DNA of 64,000 nucleotides from contig NZ_JAEC01000005.1 of assembly GCF_000518705.1 (NCBI RefSeq), positions 186,001-250,000 on the forward strand. Reading direction: 5' to 3'. Source of the stretch: Shewanella colwelliana ATCC 39565 (GTDB lineage: Bacteria; Pseudomonadota; Gammaproteobacteria; Enterobacterales; Shewanellaceae). The notes under the pieces were generated by a model that was given only the letters and a program-made list of their open reading frames with translations, had not been told where the DNA came from and did not search any database. Shown here one piece after another: positions 7,361 to 16,254 of this stretch. A program made the translations under genes and the position numbers. Each line of letters starts with the position of its first letter. Within the stretch, counting starts at the first letter, position 1.

Positions 7361-9139
7361 TTAACTTTGTTGATGTTGAACTGTCCACAGTTTTTGATAC
7401 AAGCCCTGCTGGATAATCAGTTCATCATGAGTGCCTCGTTCGACAATACTTCCCTTACTGAGCACTAAAATTTGATCAGCATCGACTATCGTCGACAACC
7501 TGTGCGCGATAACCAAACTCGTATGCCCTTGCGTCATCTCTTTCAGCGCAGTCAAAATCGCTTTTTCTGAATGGCTGTCTAACGAAGAGGTCGCTTCATC
7601 AAATATGAGTAGGGGCGACCCCTTCAAAATGGCTCTCGCAATCGCTACCCGTTGCTTTTCACCACCAGAAAGTTTTAAACCTCGCTCCCCTACTTTCGTG
7701 TGCCAGCCTAACTCAAGCTGTTTCACAAATGCAGACAGATGCGCCATTTCTATCGCTGCGTTGACCTCCTCATCGCTAGCATTTGGGTTTGCGTAGCGGA
7801 TATTTTCAAGCAATGAATCGTTAAATAGCACGGTATCTTGTGGCACAATCGCTATCGCACTGCGCAATGCATCTTGGGTCATCGCCGAAATATCGTGTCC
7901 ATCAATGAAAATGCTGCCTTGGTTTGTATCATAAAAACGAAACAGCAATTTAACTATGGTAGATTTACCCGCACCGCTGTCGCCCACGATGGCAACCTTC
8001 TGTCCCGGCTTTAACTCAAAATCGATCGCTTTAAGAATCTGGCGCTCACCGTAACTAAAACTCACGCCCTCAAATTTTAATGCACCTTTTGTAATGGAAG
8101 GCGTCGTCGCTGTTGGAAGGTCGTTAATAAGCGGTTGTCGGTCGAGCAAACTAAACATACGTTCAATATTTGCCAACGCACCTCTAATCTCTCGATAAAC
8201 AAAACCTAAAAAGTTGAGCGGCATAAATAACTGCATCATGAAGGCATTAATCAACACAAAATCACCAATGGTCATCACCCCTTCTGCGACATGTTTTGCA
8301 GCCAACGCTAACATTGCGGTCATAGCAAAAGAGATGATTAATGCTTGGCCGACATTTAACGCAAATAACGACAATCGATTTTTTCTCTTGGCCGTTTCCC
8401 AGCGCTCCAGCGCGTGATCATATTGCCGTGACTCATAGCTTTCATTATTAAAATATTTCACGGTTTCATAGTTAAGCAAACTATCAATTGCACGCGTATT
8501 TGACTGTGAGTCGGCTTGGGCGGCTTCGCGCACAAAACCCGTTCGCCACTCCGTTGCTATGACAGAAAATGCAATATAACCAACAACGGCAGCAAGCGTA
8601 ATCGCTGCGAAAGCCAAGCCATAGTTATAAAATAAAATCCCCACAACTAGGCCTATTTCTAACAACGTCGGCACAATATTAAACACCATGAAACGCATCA
8701 AAAAGCTGACACCGCTAGTACCACGCTCTATGTCCCGCGACAAACCGCCGGTTCTTCTTTCTAAATGAAATGCCAAATCTAATCGATGCAAGTGCTCAAA
8801 AACCGACAAGCCTAAACGCCGGATAGCTCGCTCTGTCACGCGTCCAAATAAAGTATCTCTAACTTCTGAAATAACAGTGTTCAGCAGGCGCATGCTGCCA
8901 TAGGCAACCACTAGCGCTATCGGTACGCTAATCATCTGTTCAGTCGATGCACCGCTTAATGTATCGACTAACGCCTTTAAGACAAAAGGCAAACCAACAC
9001 TCGCAAGTTTTGCGATGACCAAGCACATCAGTGCTAAGGCCACTCTTCCCTTAAACTCCAGTAAATAAGGCCAGAGTAACTTTAAAACATGCCAATTTAG
9101 TTTATCGATGGGGCCGTCAAAATAGAGGGAGGGGCGCAT
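7361..9139 (-). CDS. Atm1/HMT1-type ABC exporter (fused membrane and ATPase domains)
   Basis: Half-size ABC exporter of 592 aa: six-helix membrane domain (about residues 20-310), then the ATPase with Walker A GDSGAGKST, signature LSGGEKQRVAIARA, Walker B LLIFDEATSSLD and H-loop IAHRLS. The sequence LLNYETVKYFNNE is typical of the Atm1/heavy-metal-tolerance branch, which exports glutathione-linked or metal-thiol compounds. A longer frame opens at a TTG (9172), but ATG 9139 is preceded by GGAGC at good distance and gives the family-like start MRPSLYF. No terminator with a T run was seen downstream. Confidence 0.88.
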   Translation of the reverse strand: MRPSLYFDGPIDKLNWHVLKLLWPYLLEFKGRVALALMCLVIAKLASVGLPFVLKALVDTLSGASTEQMISVPIALVVAYGSMRLLNTVISEVRDTLFGRVTERAIRRLGLSVFEHLHRLDLAFHLERRTGGLSRDIERGTSGVSFLMRFMVFNIVPTLLEIGLVVGILFYNYGLAFAAITLAAVVGYIAFSVIATEWRTGFVREAAQADSQSNTRAIDSLLNYETVKYFNNESYESRQYDHALERWETAKRKNRLSLFALNVGQALIISFAMTAMLALAAKHVAEGVMTIGDFVLINAFMMQLFMPLNFLGFVYREIRGALANIERMFSLLDRQPLINDLPTATTPSITKGALKFEGVSFSYGERQILKAIDFELKPGQKVAIVGDSGAGKSTIVKLLFRFYDTNQGSIFIDGHDISAMTQDALRSAIAIVPQDTVLFNDSLLENIRYANPNASDEEVNAAIEMAHLSAFVKQLELGWHTKVGERGLKLSGGEKQRVAIARAILKGSPLLIFDEATSSLDSHSEKAILTALKEMTQGHTSLVIAHRLSTIVDADQILVLSKGSIVERGTHDELIIQQGLYQKLWTVQHQQS

Positions 9140-9522
9140 GATTGCTCCATAAACGAGTTGATACAGTAACAAAAAGATTACAGTTATGGCTTTAGCCTAG
9201 CTGCCAGCGACTGATGCATATCATTTAACAAATTAGCTAACTGCAGCTAGAAGCGCGGCCAATATTATACCCCATTAGGGATAAACTACTGCCCACTTAT
9301 ATATAAGCCAGACAAGGCAGTAATACTTTTGACCTACTTTTTACTTTAAAAACTATACAAAGGGATTAGACTAACAAGATAATTTACCGATTGCTGTCCA
9401 AATGAGAGTTATTATTGTTATCTCTTTTGAGAGATTTTGATACTCTTTGCTACATCTTTTGGTGCACCACCAACAGCTCTTAAGCGTCGGGAATAATCCC
9501 AATATTGATAAAGGAAACCGAT
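9140..9522. other. 383-bp intergenic region
   Basis: AT-rich region between the divergent ABC exporter and the small gene at 9523. No convincing gene, strong operator or RNA structure was recognised. Short reading frames here lack starts with ribosome-binding sites. Confidence 0.5.
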
Positions 9523-9699
9523 ATGCAACAATCATCTGAAGTACAGTACCCTCCGCTACCACTGATACAAACTTGGGTATGGATGATGACCGAATCGAAT
9601 ACCCCTGAGATCCAACAAAAAGGGCAGAGTAATTTAATATCGTCTTTTGGCAGCCTAGCCAAAGCCAATGAATACCTAGTTAAACAACTCTCAAAATAA
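9523..9699 (+). CDS. 58-aa hypothetical small protein
   Basis: Small soluble protein, MQQSSEVQYPPLPLIQTW at its start, otherwise polar, ending in LAKANEYLVKQLSK. The ATG at 9523 is preceded by AAGGAA with 6-nt spacing, and a strong terminator follows the stop immediately, so it looks like a complete short gene. An upstream in-frame TTG (9505) has no ribosome-binding site. Function unknown. Confidence 0.62.
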   Translation: MQQSSEVQYPPLPLIQTWVWMMTESNTPEIQQKGQSNLISSFGSLAKANEYLVKQLSK

Positions 9700-9725
9700 A
9701 AAAGGAAGCCAGCGGCTTCCTTTTT
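9698..9725. terminator. Bidirectional terminator between the small gene and aroG
   Basis: Stem AAAAAGGAAGCC/GGCTTCCTTTTT around the loop AGC, with A and T tracts on both sides. It serves the plus-strand small gene and the minus-strand aroG (stop at 9750). Confidence 0.88.
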
Positions 9726-9749
9726 ATGCGCAATAGCACCACGTCAGTA

Positions 9750-10808
9750 TCAACGTAAGGCTCTTCTCGATATGATACTTTGACTTAAGGTCTCAAGCAG
9801 TTGCTCTGTGTCATCCCAACCAATGCATGCATCAGTGATACTTTGCCCATAACGAAGAGGTTCACCTTCGATATAATCTTGGCGCCCCTCAACTAAATGA
9901 CTTTCAACCATCACGCCGAAAATAGCCTTTTCGCCCGCGGATAGTTGACCAGCAACATCTTCTGCAACCACCATCTGACGCTTAAACTTTTTAGAACTAT
10001 TAGCATGACTAAAATCCACCATGATATTGGTATCTAGCCCCGCTTTGTTTAAGTCTTCTGTGATCGCTTTAACATGGACTGCGCTGTAATTCGGCTCTTT
10101 ACCACCACGCAAAATAATATGGCAATCAGGGTTACCATTGGTCGATACAATAGCTGAGTGACCAAATTTAGTTACAGAAAGAAAGTGATGCGGGGCACTA
10201 GCAGCGCCGATAGCATCGATAGCCACTTTGATGGTGCCATCAGTGCCATTTTTGAATCCAACAGGACAAGACAAACCCGAGGCCAACTCGCGGTGAACTT
10301 GAGATTCTGTAGTTCTAGCGCCAATGGCTCCCCAACACATCAAATCTGCAACGTACTGCGGCGTGATCATATCCAGAAATTCACCAGCTGTTGGCACCCC
10401 AGCATCATTGAGGTCTAACAGCAGCTTTCTTGCTGTCCGTAAACCATCATTCAGTTTAAAGCTATTATCCATATAAGGATCATTGATTAACCCTTTCCAA
10501 CCAACCGTTGTTCTAGGCTTTTCAAAATAAACCCTCATGACGATTTCTAACTGATCTTTATATTTCTCACGCAACGGTGCCAAACGCTTTCCATACTCAA
10601 GCGCCGCAACGGGATCATGAATAGAGCAAGGACCAACCACAACCAATAAACGGTCATCTCGGTGCTTTAAAATATTATGAATATTTTTACGTGCATTGAA
10701 TACTGTTGCGGAAGCATTTTCTGTAGCCGGAAATCGCTCCAAAATAGCGATAGGAGGTAATAACTCTTTAATTTTATTAATACGAACATCATCGTTTTGG
10801 TAATACAT
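9750..10808 (-). CDS. aroG: 3-deoxy-7-phosphoheptulonate synthase (DAHP synthase, AroG type)
   Basis: Catalyses condensation of phosphoenolpyruvate and erythrose-4-phosphate, the first step of aromatic amino acid synthesis. The 352-aa protein matches E. coli AroG over its whole length: N terminus MYYQNDDVRI with KELLPP, VVGPCSIHDP, MRVYFEKPRTTVGWKGLINDP, GAIGARTTESQVHRELASGL, PVGFKNGTDG, ILRGGKEPNYS and IMVDFSHANSSK are all intact. The AroG-like N-terminal extension makes the phenylalanine-sensitive isozyme most likely. It is monocistronic with a terminator at 9698-9725. Confidence 0.95.
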   Translation of the reverse strand: MYYQNDDVRINKIKELLPPIAILERFPATENASATVFNARKNIHNILKHRDDRLLVVVGPCSIHDPVAALEYGKRLAPLREKYKDQLEIVMRVYFEKPRTTVGWKGLINDPYMDNSFKLNDGLRTARKLLLDLNDAGVPTAGEFLDMITPQYVADLMCWGAIGARTTESQVHRELASGLSCPVGFKNGTDGTIKVAIDAIGAASAPHHFLSVTKFGHSAIVSTNGNPDCHIILRGGKEPNYSAVHVKAITEDLNKAGLDTNIMVDFSHANSSKKFKRQMVVAEDVAGQLSAGEKAIFGVMVESHLVEGRQDYIEGEPLRYGQSITDACIGWDDTEQLLETLSQSIISRRALR

Positions 10809-11307
10809 GGTATAAATTTACACTCCGGCTAACGGTTAAAAATAAGATCTCTCTTCTGCATAACTGCATTCAATTTATCCAGTATTAGCTCCAGTTGCAA
10901 CCAAACAATAGAAAAACCCAATAAATAAATTTAAATCATTGTATTTAAATAAATTTAATAATTCGATATCACAAAAAACTAGCAAGTTAAAAACTCATCA
11001 AACAGCAACTAGCTATAAACAGTTAACATTTATCCAAAAATAGTTTATAACTCTTTAAACCACCTAGTTAACAAACACAATATCTATAGAAGCTCACCCT
11101 TTGCTGTCTACCTCACTTTTTTAATTCGATTATTGGCAGAGATTGAAACAGATAACGGTTAAAGCACCATGACGGCGAAAATAACAAGCGATAACAAACT
11201 GCGATATCATCGACAGAATATAGGTGCACCGCTAGCTCTGCAGCGCAATGACTAAACAAAAATAGGAATATACTCAGATGAGTGGACATAGGGAGCGCAT
11301 CAATTAA
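10809..11307. other. 499-bp AT-rich intergenic region upstream of aroG
   Basis: Between divergent aroG and the solute-binding protein. Very AT-rich (around 10,915-11,060 in particular), with an 8-bp AT-only inverted repeat (ATTTAAAT) near 10,930-10,955. I found no convincing TyrR box, leader peptide or terminator-antiterminator pair. Holds the aroG promoter, not located precisely. Confidence 0.5.
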
Positions 11308-12042
11308 ATGACAAGAGTTTCACTATGGTTTTGCTGTCTATTAGCATGGACTCCTGTAATGGCAAACCACGTGCCAGTAAAAGGGGTATCTTTTGCAGTC
11401 AGCAATAGTATTCCGCCCTATTTCTATGCTGACAAGAAAAGCGGCCTACAATACGATTTACTCAAAGCGGCTCTTGCCACCCAAAACTTGGCTATTTCAC
11501 AGCTGTATTTCTCTCCCAACAAACGCGCCGCACGTCAGGTACAAACGCACAATGTTGATTGCTTAATCAACGCCCACCCAAATATTGAAGGGTTGTTTTA
11601 CACCCAAAGTTTGATTGAGTATCAGAACAGCGTTTTCAGTCTAAGTAAAAATCAATTTGTCATTAACAGCATTGCCGATCTGCAGGCAATCTCTTTAAAT
11701 GGATTTCAGAATGCGACCAAATATTTAGGTCAAGAGTTTCGTGATATGAGCAGAAATAACAGACAATATAACGAATCAAACAGCCAACGTAGCCAAGTAC
11801 TGATGCTCTTTACTGGTAGGGTTGAAGCGATTGTTATGGAAAGACGTATATTTGAACACTATCGGAAACTGCTTGCTCATAAGATTGACACAGAACAAGC
11901 GATCAGCGAACACTCTCTTTTTGCACCAGCACAGCGAAAAATAGCCTGTTTTAATGACACGCTTCGTATGCAAATCGATGAAGGGATTTCAACCCTTAAG
12001 CAAAGTGACACGATAATGCGACCAAGTAAACTTAACTCTTAG
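11308..12042 (+). CDS. Periplasmic solute-binding protein, amino-acid type (SBP_bac_3-like)
   Basis: 244 aa with a signal peptide (MTRVSLWFCCLLAWTPVMANH). The mature part resembles family-3 extracellular solute-binding proteins (VSNSIPPYFYADKKSGLQYDLLKAAL near the start; IADLQAISLNGFQNATKYLG later). There are no transporter genes nearby, as is common for the many orphan proteins of this type in Shewanella, so ligand and role are unknown. The GGGAG sequence lies 13 nt before the ATG, so the ribosome-binding site is poorly spaced. Confidence 0.72.
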   Translation: MTRVSLWFCCLLAWTPVMANHVPVKGVSFAVSNSIPPYFYADKKSGLQYDLLKAALATQNLAISQLYFSPNKRAARQVQTHNVDCLINAHPNIEGLFYTQSLIEYQNSVFSLSKNQFVINSIADLQAISLNGFQNATKYLGQEFRDMSRNNRQYNESNSQRSQVLMLFTGRVEAIVMERRIFEHYRKLLAHKIDTEQAISEHSLFAPAQRKIACFNDTLRMQIDEGISTLKQSDTIMRPSKLNS

Positions 12043-12047
12043 CCCCA

Positions 12048-13208
12048 TCAATGTGTTTTCATTGCATGTAACTTAGCTTGATAGCGTTGTTTATTATGTT
12101 CGTCGCCAGATAAAGCCAGCGCTTTCTCTAAATTACGCTTCGCTTTATCCTCATCACCGGTAGCCCAGTAAGCACGAGACAAACCAAAATAGAATTCATG
12201 CCGATAGTTCGCCTTTTCCACTGCACGTTTATACCAAGTTAGCGCCTCATCATACTGCCTGTCGAAATACGCTTGTTGCGCCATATCATAATAGTAATAG
12301 GGATTACGGATCCGAGCGAGTTCAAGGGTCTTGTGAACTTCAGCCCACTCCTCTAAACGGTTTTGGCTAGATAAGAGCACAGCGTAGTTAAACAGCGCGT
12401 TCATATCTTCTCCATCTTGACCCAATGCTAGTTTATAAACCGTTTCCGCCGCATCATCTAAGCCTTTATAACGATACAGAATGGCTAAGGTATTCAATGC
12501 CGGAACAAAGTCGGCCTTCAACTGTAAACTTTGTTTTATATGGCTGTAGGCCTTATCAAAATCGCCCACAACAAGTGACTCTGCCGCTACATTGTTGTAG
12601 AACATCGCCATAACTGTTGCTTTATCAATCTGCTTTTTTGCATAGCCTCTTACTGATCGTTCAGGTAAAAAATCAACCTGAATCGCTTGCTTAGAAACAT
12701 GAAACGTATCATTAGTCTCTTTTGGTATCAGGCGTAAATTGATATGCCCATTAACCAGGTAAAAGTCTCCCTGTTTATCCCATATAGGGGGCACCTCAAT
12801 CTCTTGAAACTCAACATCAACATCTAGCGCATCAGCCATTGCTGCAGTCAATAACACTAATGAAAGACAGTTACCCGCTCGGTCACCATAGGTGTCGGCG
12901 GCAACTCGCGTCATATTGTCTTGATACAAAAAGCCGCCATTATCAGCATTGATATAGTCCGCTAACCATTGATTGGCGAGCATGTAATTGCGCGACATAC
13001 GGCTTTTGCTAAATTCTACACGCAACTGTTGAGTGGCCAAACTAGGAAGGTGAAACAGTGCCTTAGGGGCGATAGCTTCTGTCTGAACAAAGTGTTGGTC
13101 AAGAAAGTATTGCTCGACGTTATCGACGCTAGGCTTTGAAGAGGTCGACGCACAGCCTTGAACAAGCGCCAATACAACAAGAAGAGTGCTGAAAGTTCGT
13201 GTCATCAT
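12048..13208 (-). CDS. Lipoprotein with transglutaminase-like and TPR regions
   Basis: 386 aa, exported lipoprotein: the leader ends in LVQGC (lipobox, Cys19). Residues about 85-135 (YINADNGGFLYQDNMTRVAADTYGDRAGNCLSLVLLTAAMADALDVDVEFQEI) look like a transglutaminase-like cysteine segment with the nucleophile in GNCLS. Residues about 215-385 form several TPR units (AYSHIKQSLQLKADFVPALNTLAILYRYKGLDDAA..., ALTWYKRAVEKANYRHEFYFGLSRAYWATGDEDKAKRNLEKAL). Converges with the solute-binding gene, 5 bp apart. Function unknown, probably periplasmic. Confidence 0.8.
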   Translation of the reverse strand: MMTRTFSTLLVVLALVQGCASTSSKPSVDNVEQYFLDQHFVQTEAIAPKALFHLPSLATQQLRVEFSKSRMSRNYMLANQWLADYINADNGGFLYQDNMTRVAADTYGDRAGNCLSLVLLTAAMADALDVDVEFQEIEVPPIWDKQGDFYLVNGHINLRLIPKETNDTFHVSKQAIQVDFLPERSVRGYAKKQIDKATVMAMFYNNVAAESLVVGDFDKAYSHIKQSLQLKADFVPALNTLAILYRYKGLDDAAETVYKLALGQDGEDMNALFNYAVLLSSQNRLEEWAEVHKTLELARIRNPYYYYDMAQQAYFDRQYDEALTWYKRAVEKANYRHEFYFGLSRAYWATGDEDKAKRNLEKALALSGDEHNKQRYQAKLHAMKTH

Positions 13209-13351
13209 TTTGCCACCTCAATCGAAGTTCATAAGATCCATCATAAAGTAGGCTTTTGACTTTTGCAGGAGCAAAGCGTTACAAAATATTAACAGTTAAA
13301 CGGCTTAAAGGTACCTAAGATTCATTCACCTCCCAGCGCTCTCCAACCTTA

Positions 13352-13675
13352 TTACTCAGGCGGATCAATTTGAATAAAGACTTCTGAAGATTTTTTGCCC
13401 GTTTCTTGGTAGTGATAAGGCCGATAGAACGCTGCGCCACAACCATAATGACGATAGGGCCGTTGAATGAGCACGCAGCCAATGGGTAACGCTTGTAATA
13501 CCTGTATCTGTTGTTGCAACCTTAGTGACTCTTGCCATGCGTGTTCTTGCAATACCTTATCTCGCACCGCAAACGCATCAAAAGGTTCACTTGATTTCCT
13601 CACAACAACTTGCCCCGCCCACGATAACGGCAGGCAGAGCAGTAATAACAATAGGACAATTAAACTTGTAGGCAT
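13352..13675 (-). CDS. Exported hypothetical protein
   Basis: 107 aa starting at ATG 13675, which has GGGGAG upstream and gives a good signal peptide (MPTSLIVLLLLLLCLPLSWAGQ). A longer frame to 13726 lacks these features. The mature part is helical, then Cys/Tyr-rich (IGCVLIQRPYRHYGCGAAFYRPYHYQ) with two cysteines that could pair in the periplasm. Function unknown. Confidence 0.68.
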   Translation of the reverse strand: MPTSLIVLLLLLLCLPLSWAGQVVVRKSSEPFDAFAVRDKVLQEHAWQESLRLQQQIQVLQALPIGCVLIQRPYRHYGCGAAFYRPYHYQETGKKSSEVFIQIDPPE

Positions 13676-13716
13676 AACCGCTCCCCTTTTCCAACAATCT
13701 TGAGTGATTATGACAC

Positions 13717-13752
13717 AAAAAAACAAAGCCCTGATACCTACCGGCCAGGGCT
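13717..13752 (-). terminator. Terminator after amtB
   Basis: Stem AGCCCTG/CAGGGCT with a 12-nt loop. On the minus strand it is followed by TTTGTTTTTTT. It lies 30 bp past the amtB stop. Confidence 0.75.
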
Positions 13753-13780
13753 CTGTACTATCTATTGCTATATAAGCTCA

Positions 13781-15031
13781 TTAACTTGCACTTTTAAGCG
13801 AGACAAACTCTGGGTAAGCATCAATACCACAGTCAGAAGCATCCATACCGTTATACTCTTCCTCTTCTGTGACTCGAATGCCCATCGTCACTTTAAGGAC
13901 GTACCAGACCACAAATGATGCTGAGAATACCCAAGCGAAGATAACCGCAGCACCGAATAGCTGACCACCAATGGTCGCATCGGCATTTGAAAGTGGCACC
14001 AGCACTAAGCCAAATAGACCAGCTACACCGTGCACTGAGATAGCACCGACAGGATCATCAATCTTTACTCGGTCAAACATCACAATTGAGAACACCACTA
14101 AACCACCGGCTGCTAAGCCTATCATTCCGGCAACAGGTAGTGATGGTGATAACGGGTCGGCGGTAATGGCGACTAGACCTGCCAATGCACCATTTAAGAT
14201 CATGGTTAAATCGGCCTTACCCCATACCATCTTGCATACAATGAGCGCAGATATCGCACCGAATGCCGCAGCTGAATTAGTGTTCACAAATATTTTGGCT
14301 ACGGCTGAGGCATTTTCAGCATCAGAGACGAGAAGTTGCGAGCCTCCATTAAAACCGAACCAACCCATCCACAAAATAAACATACCTAATGTCGCCATCG
14401 GTAAGTTAGAACCAGGGATAGGGTTAACTTGGCCATTTGCACCATATTTTCCTTTACGCGCACCGAGTAGTAACACACCTGCTACCGCTGCTGCCGCGCC
14501 TGCCATATGTACGATTCCGCTGCCCGCAAAATCAACAAAGCCCGCTTCAGATAAAAATCCGCCACCCCATGTCCAGTAGCCTTCCACTGGATAGATCACT
14601 CCAGTCATCACAACCGAGAACACTAAGAACGCCCATAACTTCATACGCTCAGCAACAGCGCCCGACACAATAGACATTGCGGTTGCCACAAAGACAACTT
14701 GGAAAAAGAAGTCTGATTCCAATGCATGATCAGCGTCACTCGCTTGCGAACCAATCAGACTAGCAAACGATGGCAACCAGCCTCCTTCAGCGTTGTCGAC
14801 ATACATAATGTTGTAGCCAACAATCAAATACATCACACAAGCAATTGAGTAGAGACAAACGTTTTTCGTTAAAATTTCTGTGGTATTTTTAGAGCGTACT
14901 AAGCCCGCTTCTAACATGGCAAAGCCTGCGGCCATCCACATCACTAGTGCCCCAGAAATCAAAAAGTAAAAGGTATCTAATGCAAATCTCAATTCGGTAA
15001 CGGTTGCACCTAATGCTGTTAACTCTTCCAT
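13781..15031 (-). CDS. amtB: Ammonium transporter AmtB
   Basis: 416-aa inner-membrane ammonium channel with about eleven hydrophobic segments. Family hallmarks are visible: MWMAAGFAMLEAGLVRSKNTTEIL near the N terminus, DFAGSGIVHMAGAAAAVAG and NPIPGSNLPMATLGMFILWMGWFGFNGGS in the middle, and DDPVGAISVHGVAGLFG near the C terminus, including the twin pore histidines. Three ATGs are consecutive; the third (15031) is 6 nt from GAGGAG and is the best start. Directly downstream of glnK, whose stop is at 15044, forming the usual glnK-amtB operon. Confidence 0.94.
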   Translation of the reverse strand: MEELTALGATVTELRFALDTFYFLISGALVMWMAAGFAMLEAGLVRSKNTTEILTKNVCLYSIACVMYLIVGYNIMYVDNAEGGWLPSFASLIGSQASDADHALESDFFFQVVFVATAMSIVSGAVAERMKLWAFLVFSVVMTGVIYPVEGYWTWGGGFLSEAGFVDFAGSGIVHMAGAAAAVAGVLLLGARKGKYGANGQVNPIPGSNLPMATLGMFILWMGWFGFNGGSQLLVSDAENASAVAKIFVNTNSAAAFGAISALIVCKMVWGKADLTMILNGALAGLVAITADPLSPSLPVAGMIGLAAGGLVVFSIVMFDRVKIDDPVGAISVHGVAGLFGLVLVPLSNADATIGGQLFGAAVIFAWVFSASFVVWYVLKVTMGIRVTEEEEYNGMDASDCGIDAYPEFVSLKSAS

Positions 15032-15043
15032 CATCATCTCCTC

Positions 15044-15412
<369 letters not shown>

Positions 15413-15427
15413 TTATGCCAAATACAA

Positions 15428-15444
15428 TTCAATCATCAGGCCAA
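15428..15444 (-). promoter_or_regulatory. Candidate sigma-54 promoter for glnK-amtB
   Basis: On the minus strand, TTGGCCTGATGATTGAA resembles the -24/-12 pattern TGGCAC-N5-TTGCA: TGGCCT-GATGA-TTGAA, with the -12 GC replaced by GA. It lies about 46-62 bp upstream of the glnK start. The match is imperfect; support comes from the NtrC-like site further upstream and the known control of this operon type. Confidence 0.35.
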
Positions 15445-15506
15445 CTATAAAATCTATATAAAAACAGAGCCTTAAGAAAAAACAGCGACATCAGATCGCA
15501 TAATAA

Positions 15507-15523
15507 TGCACCAAATAAGTGCG
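15507..15523 (-). promoter_or_regulatory. Candidate NtrC-binding site
   Basis: TGCACCAAATAAGTGCG fits the 17-bp NtrC dyad TGCACC-N5-GGTGCA in 9 of 12 defined positions. It is about 130 bp upstream of glnK, a normal distance for an enhancer. Confidence 0.45.
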
Positions 15524-15632
15524 ACTATGCAGTGCGCGCACAATAATAGGGCGAGATAGATATTCGACTTATAGACGATTGGTTAACCGCGAATCAAAGG
15601 TATGATGATGTTAAATCACAGAGGAGTTACTT

Positions 15633-16175
15633 ATGTTAAACCCGCAGGAGAGTGTTCTCATCATTGTCGATGTCCAAGGCAAGCTGGCAAAGATGATGCG
15701 TAACGCGCAAGCTTTAGAAGATAATATTTCCACGCTAATCGAAGCCGCTACACTGTTTAATATTCCCATTCTGTGGCTTGAGCAACTGCCAGACAAACTC
15801 GGGGCAACAAGCGACAAATTGCGTGAACAATTAGTCGCTGCACATCAACCAATCGCTAAGGCACATTTTAGTGCCTGGCACGCACCAGAATTTAGGGCAG
15901 CACTGACCGCAACTGCAAGGAACAATGTTTTGCTAGCGGGGATTGAAACCCATATCTGCGTGTACCAAACCTGCCGTGACTTATTGAGCAACCAATACCA
16001 AGTTCATGTGATTGCCGACGCCGTTTCATCTCGAACAGCAGAAAACAGAAGCTTAGGTATTGAGATGATGCTGCAACATGGGGCGCTGCTTAACAATACA
16101 GAATCGTTACTGTTTGAGTTACAACAAGAAGCAAAAGGTGAACGGTTTAAAGCACTGTTAAAGTTAATTAAATAA
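15633..16175 (+). CDS. Isochorismatase-family cysteine hydrolase
   Basis: 180-aa cytoplasmic hydrolase. The catalytic triad pattern of the family is visible: Asp in IIVDVQGKLA, Lys in PIAKAHFSAW and Cys in AGIETHICVYQT. Length and motifs resemble YcaC/nicotinamidase-like proteins; the substrate cannot be told. The ATG follows AGAGGAG with 6-nt spacing. Its 3' end shares a bidirectional terminator with nrfA. Confidence 0.87.
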   Translation: MLNPQESVLIIVDVQGKLAKMMRNAQALEDNISTLIEAATLFNIPILWLEQLPDKLGATSDKLREQLVAAHQPIAKAHFSAWHAPEFRAALTATARNNVLLAGIETHICVYQTCRDLLSNQYQVHVIADAVSSRTAENRSLGIEMMLQHGALLNNTESLLFELQQEAKGERFKALLKLIK

Positions 16176-16203
16176 CGGCTGTAAGAAATATAGCCCCTGA
16201 AAT

Positions 16204-16235
16204 AAAAAGCCCCGGTCAACTGACCAGGGCTTTTA
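16204..16235. terminator. Bidirectional terminator between isochorismatase gene and nrfA
   Basis: Stem AAAAGCCC-GGTCA / TGACC-GGGCTTTT with one C/A mismatch and a very short loop, flanked by A and T runs. Confidence 0.82.
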
Positions 16236-16254
16236 TCATGTAAGGTAAATGATA

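Noticed and set aside
10809-11307. Phenylalanine or tyrosine leader-peptide attenuator before aroG
   Set aside because: No short frame with clustered Phe, Tyr or Trp codons and no terminator/antiterminator pair; only AT-rich sequence.
13971-14579. 202-codon frame on the plus strand
   Set aside because: Entirely antisense to amtB, low-complexity Pro/Ala/Thr composition from codon shadow, no ribosome-binding site.
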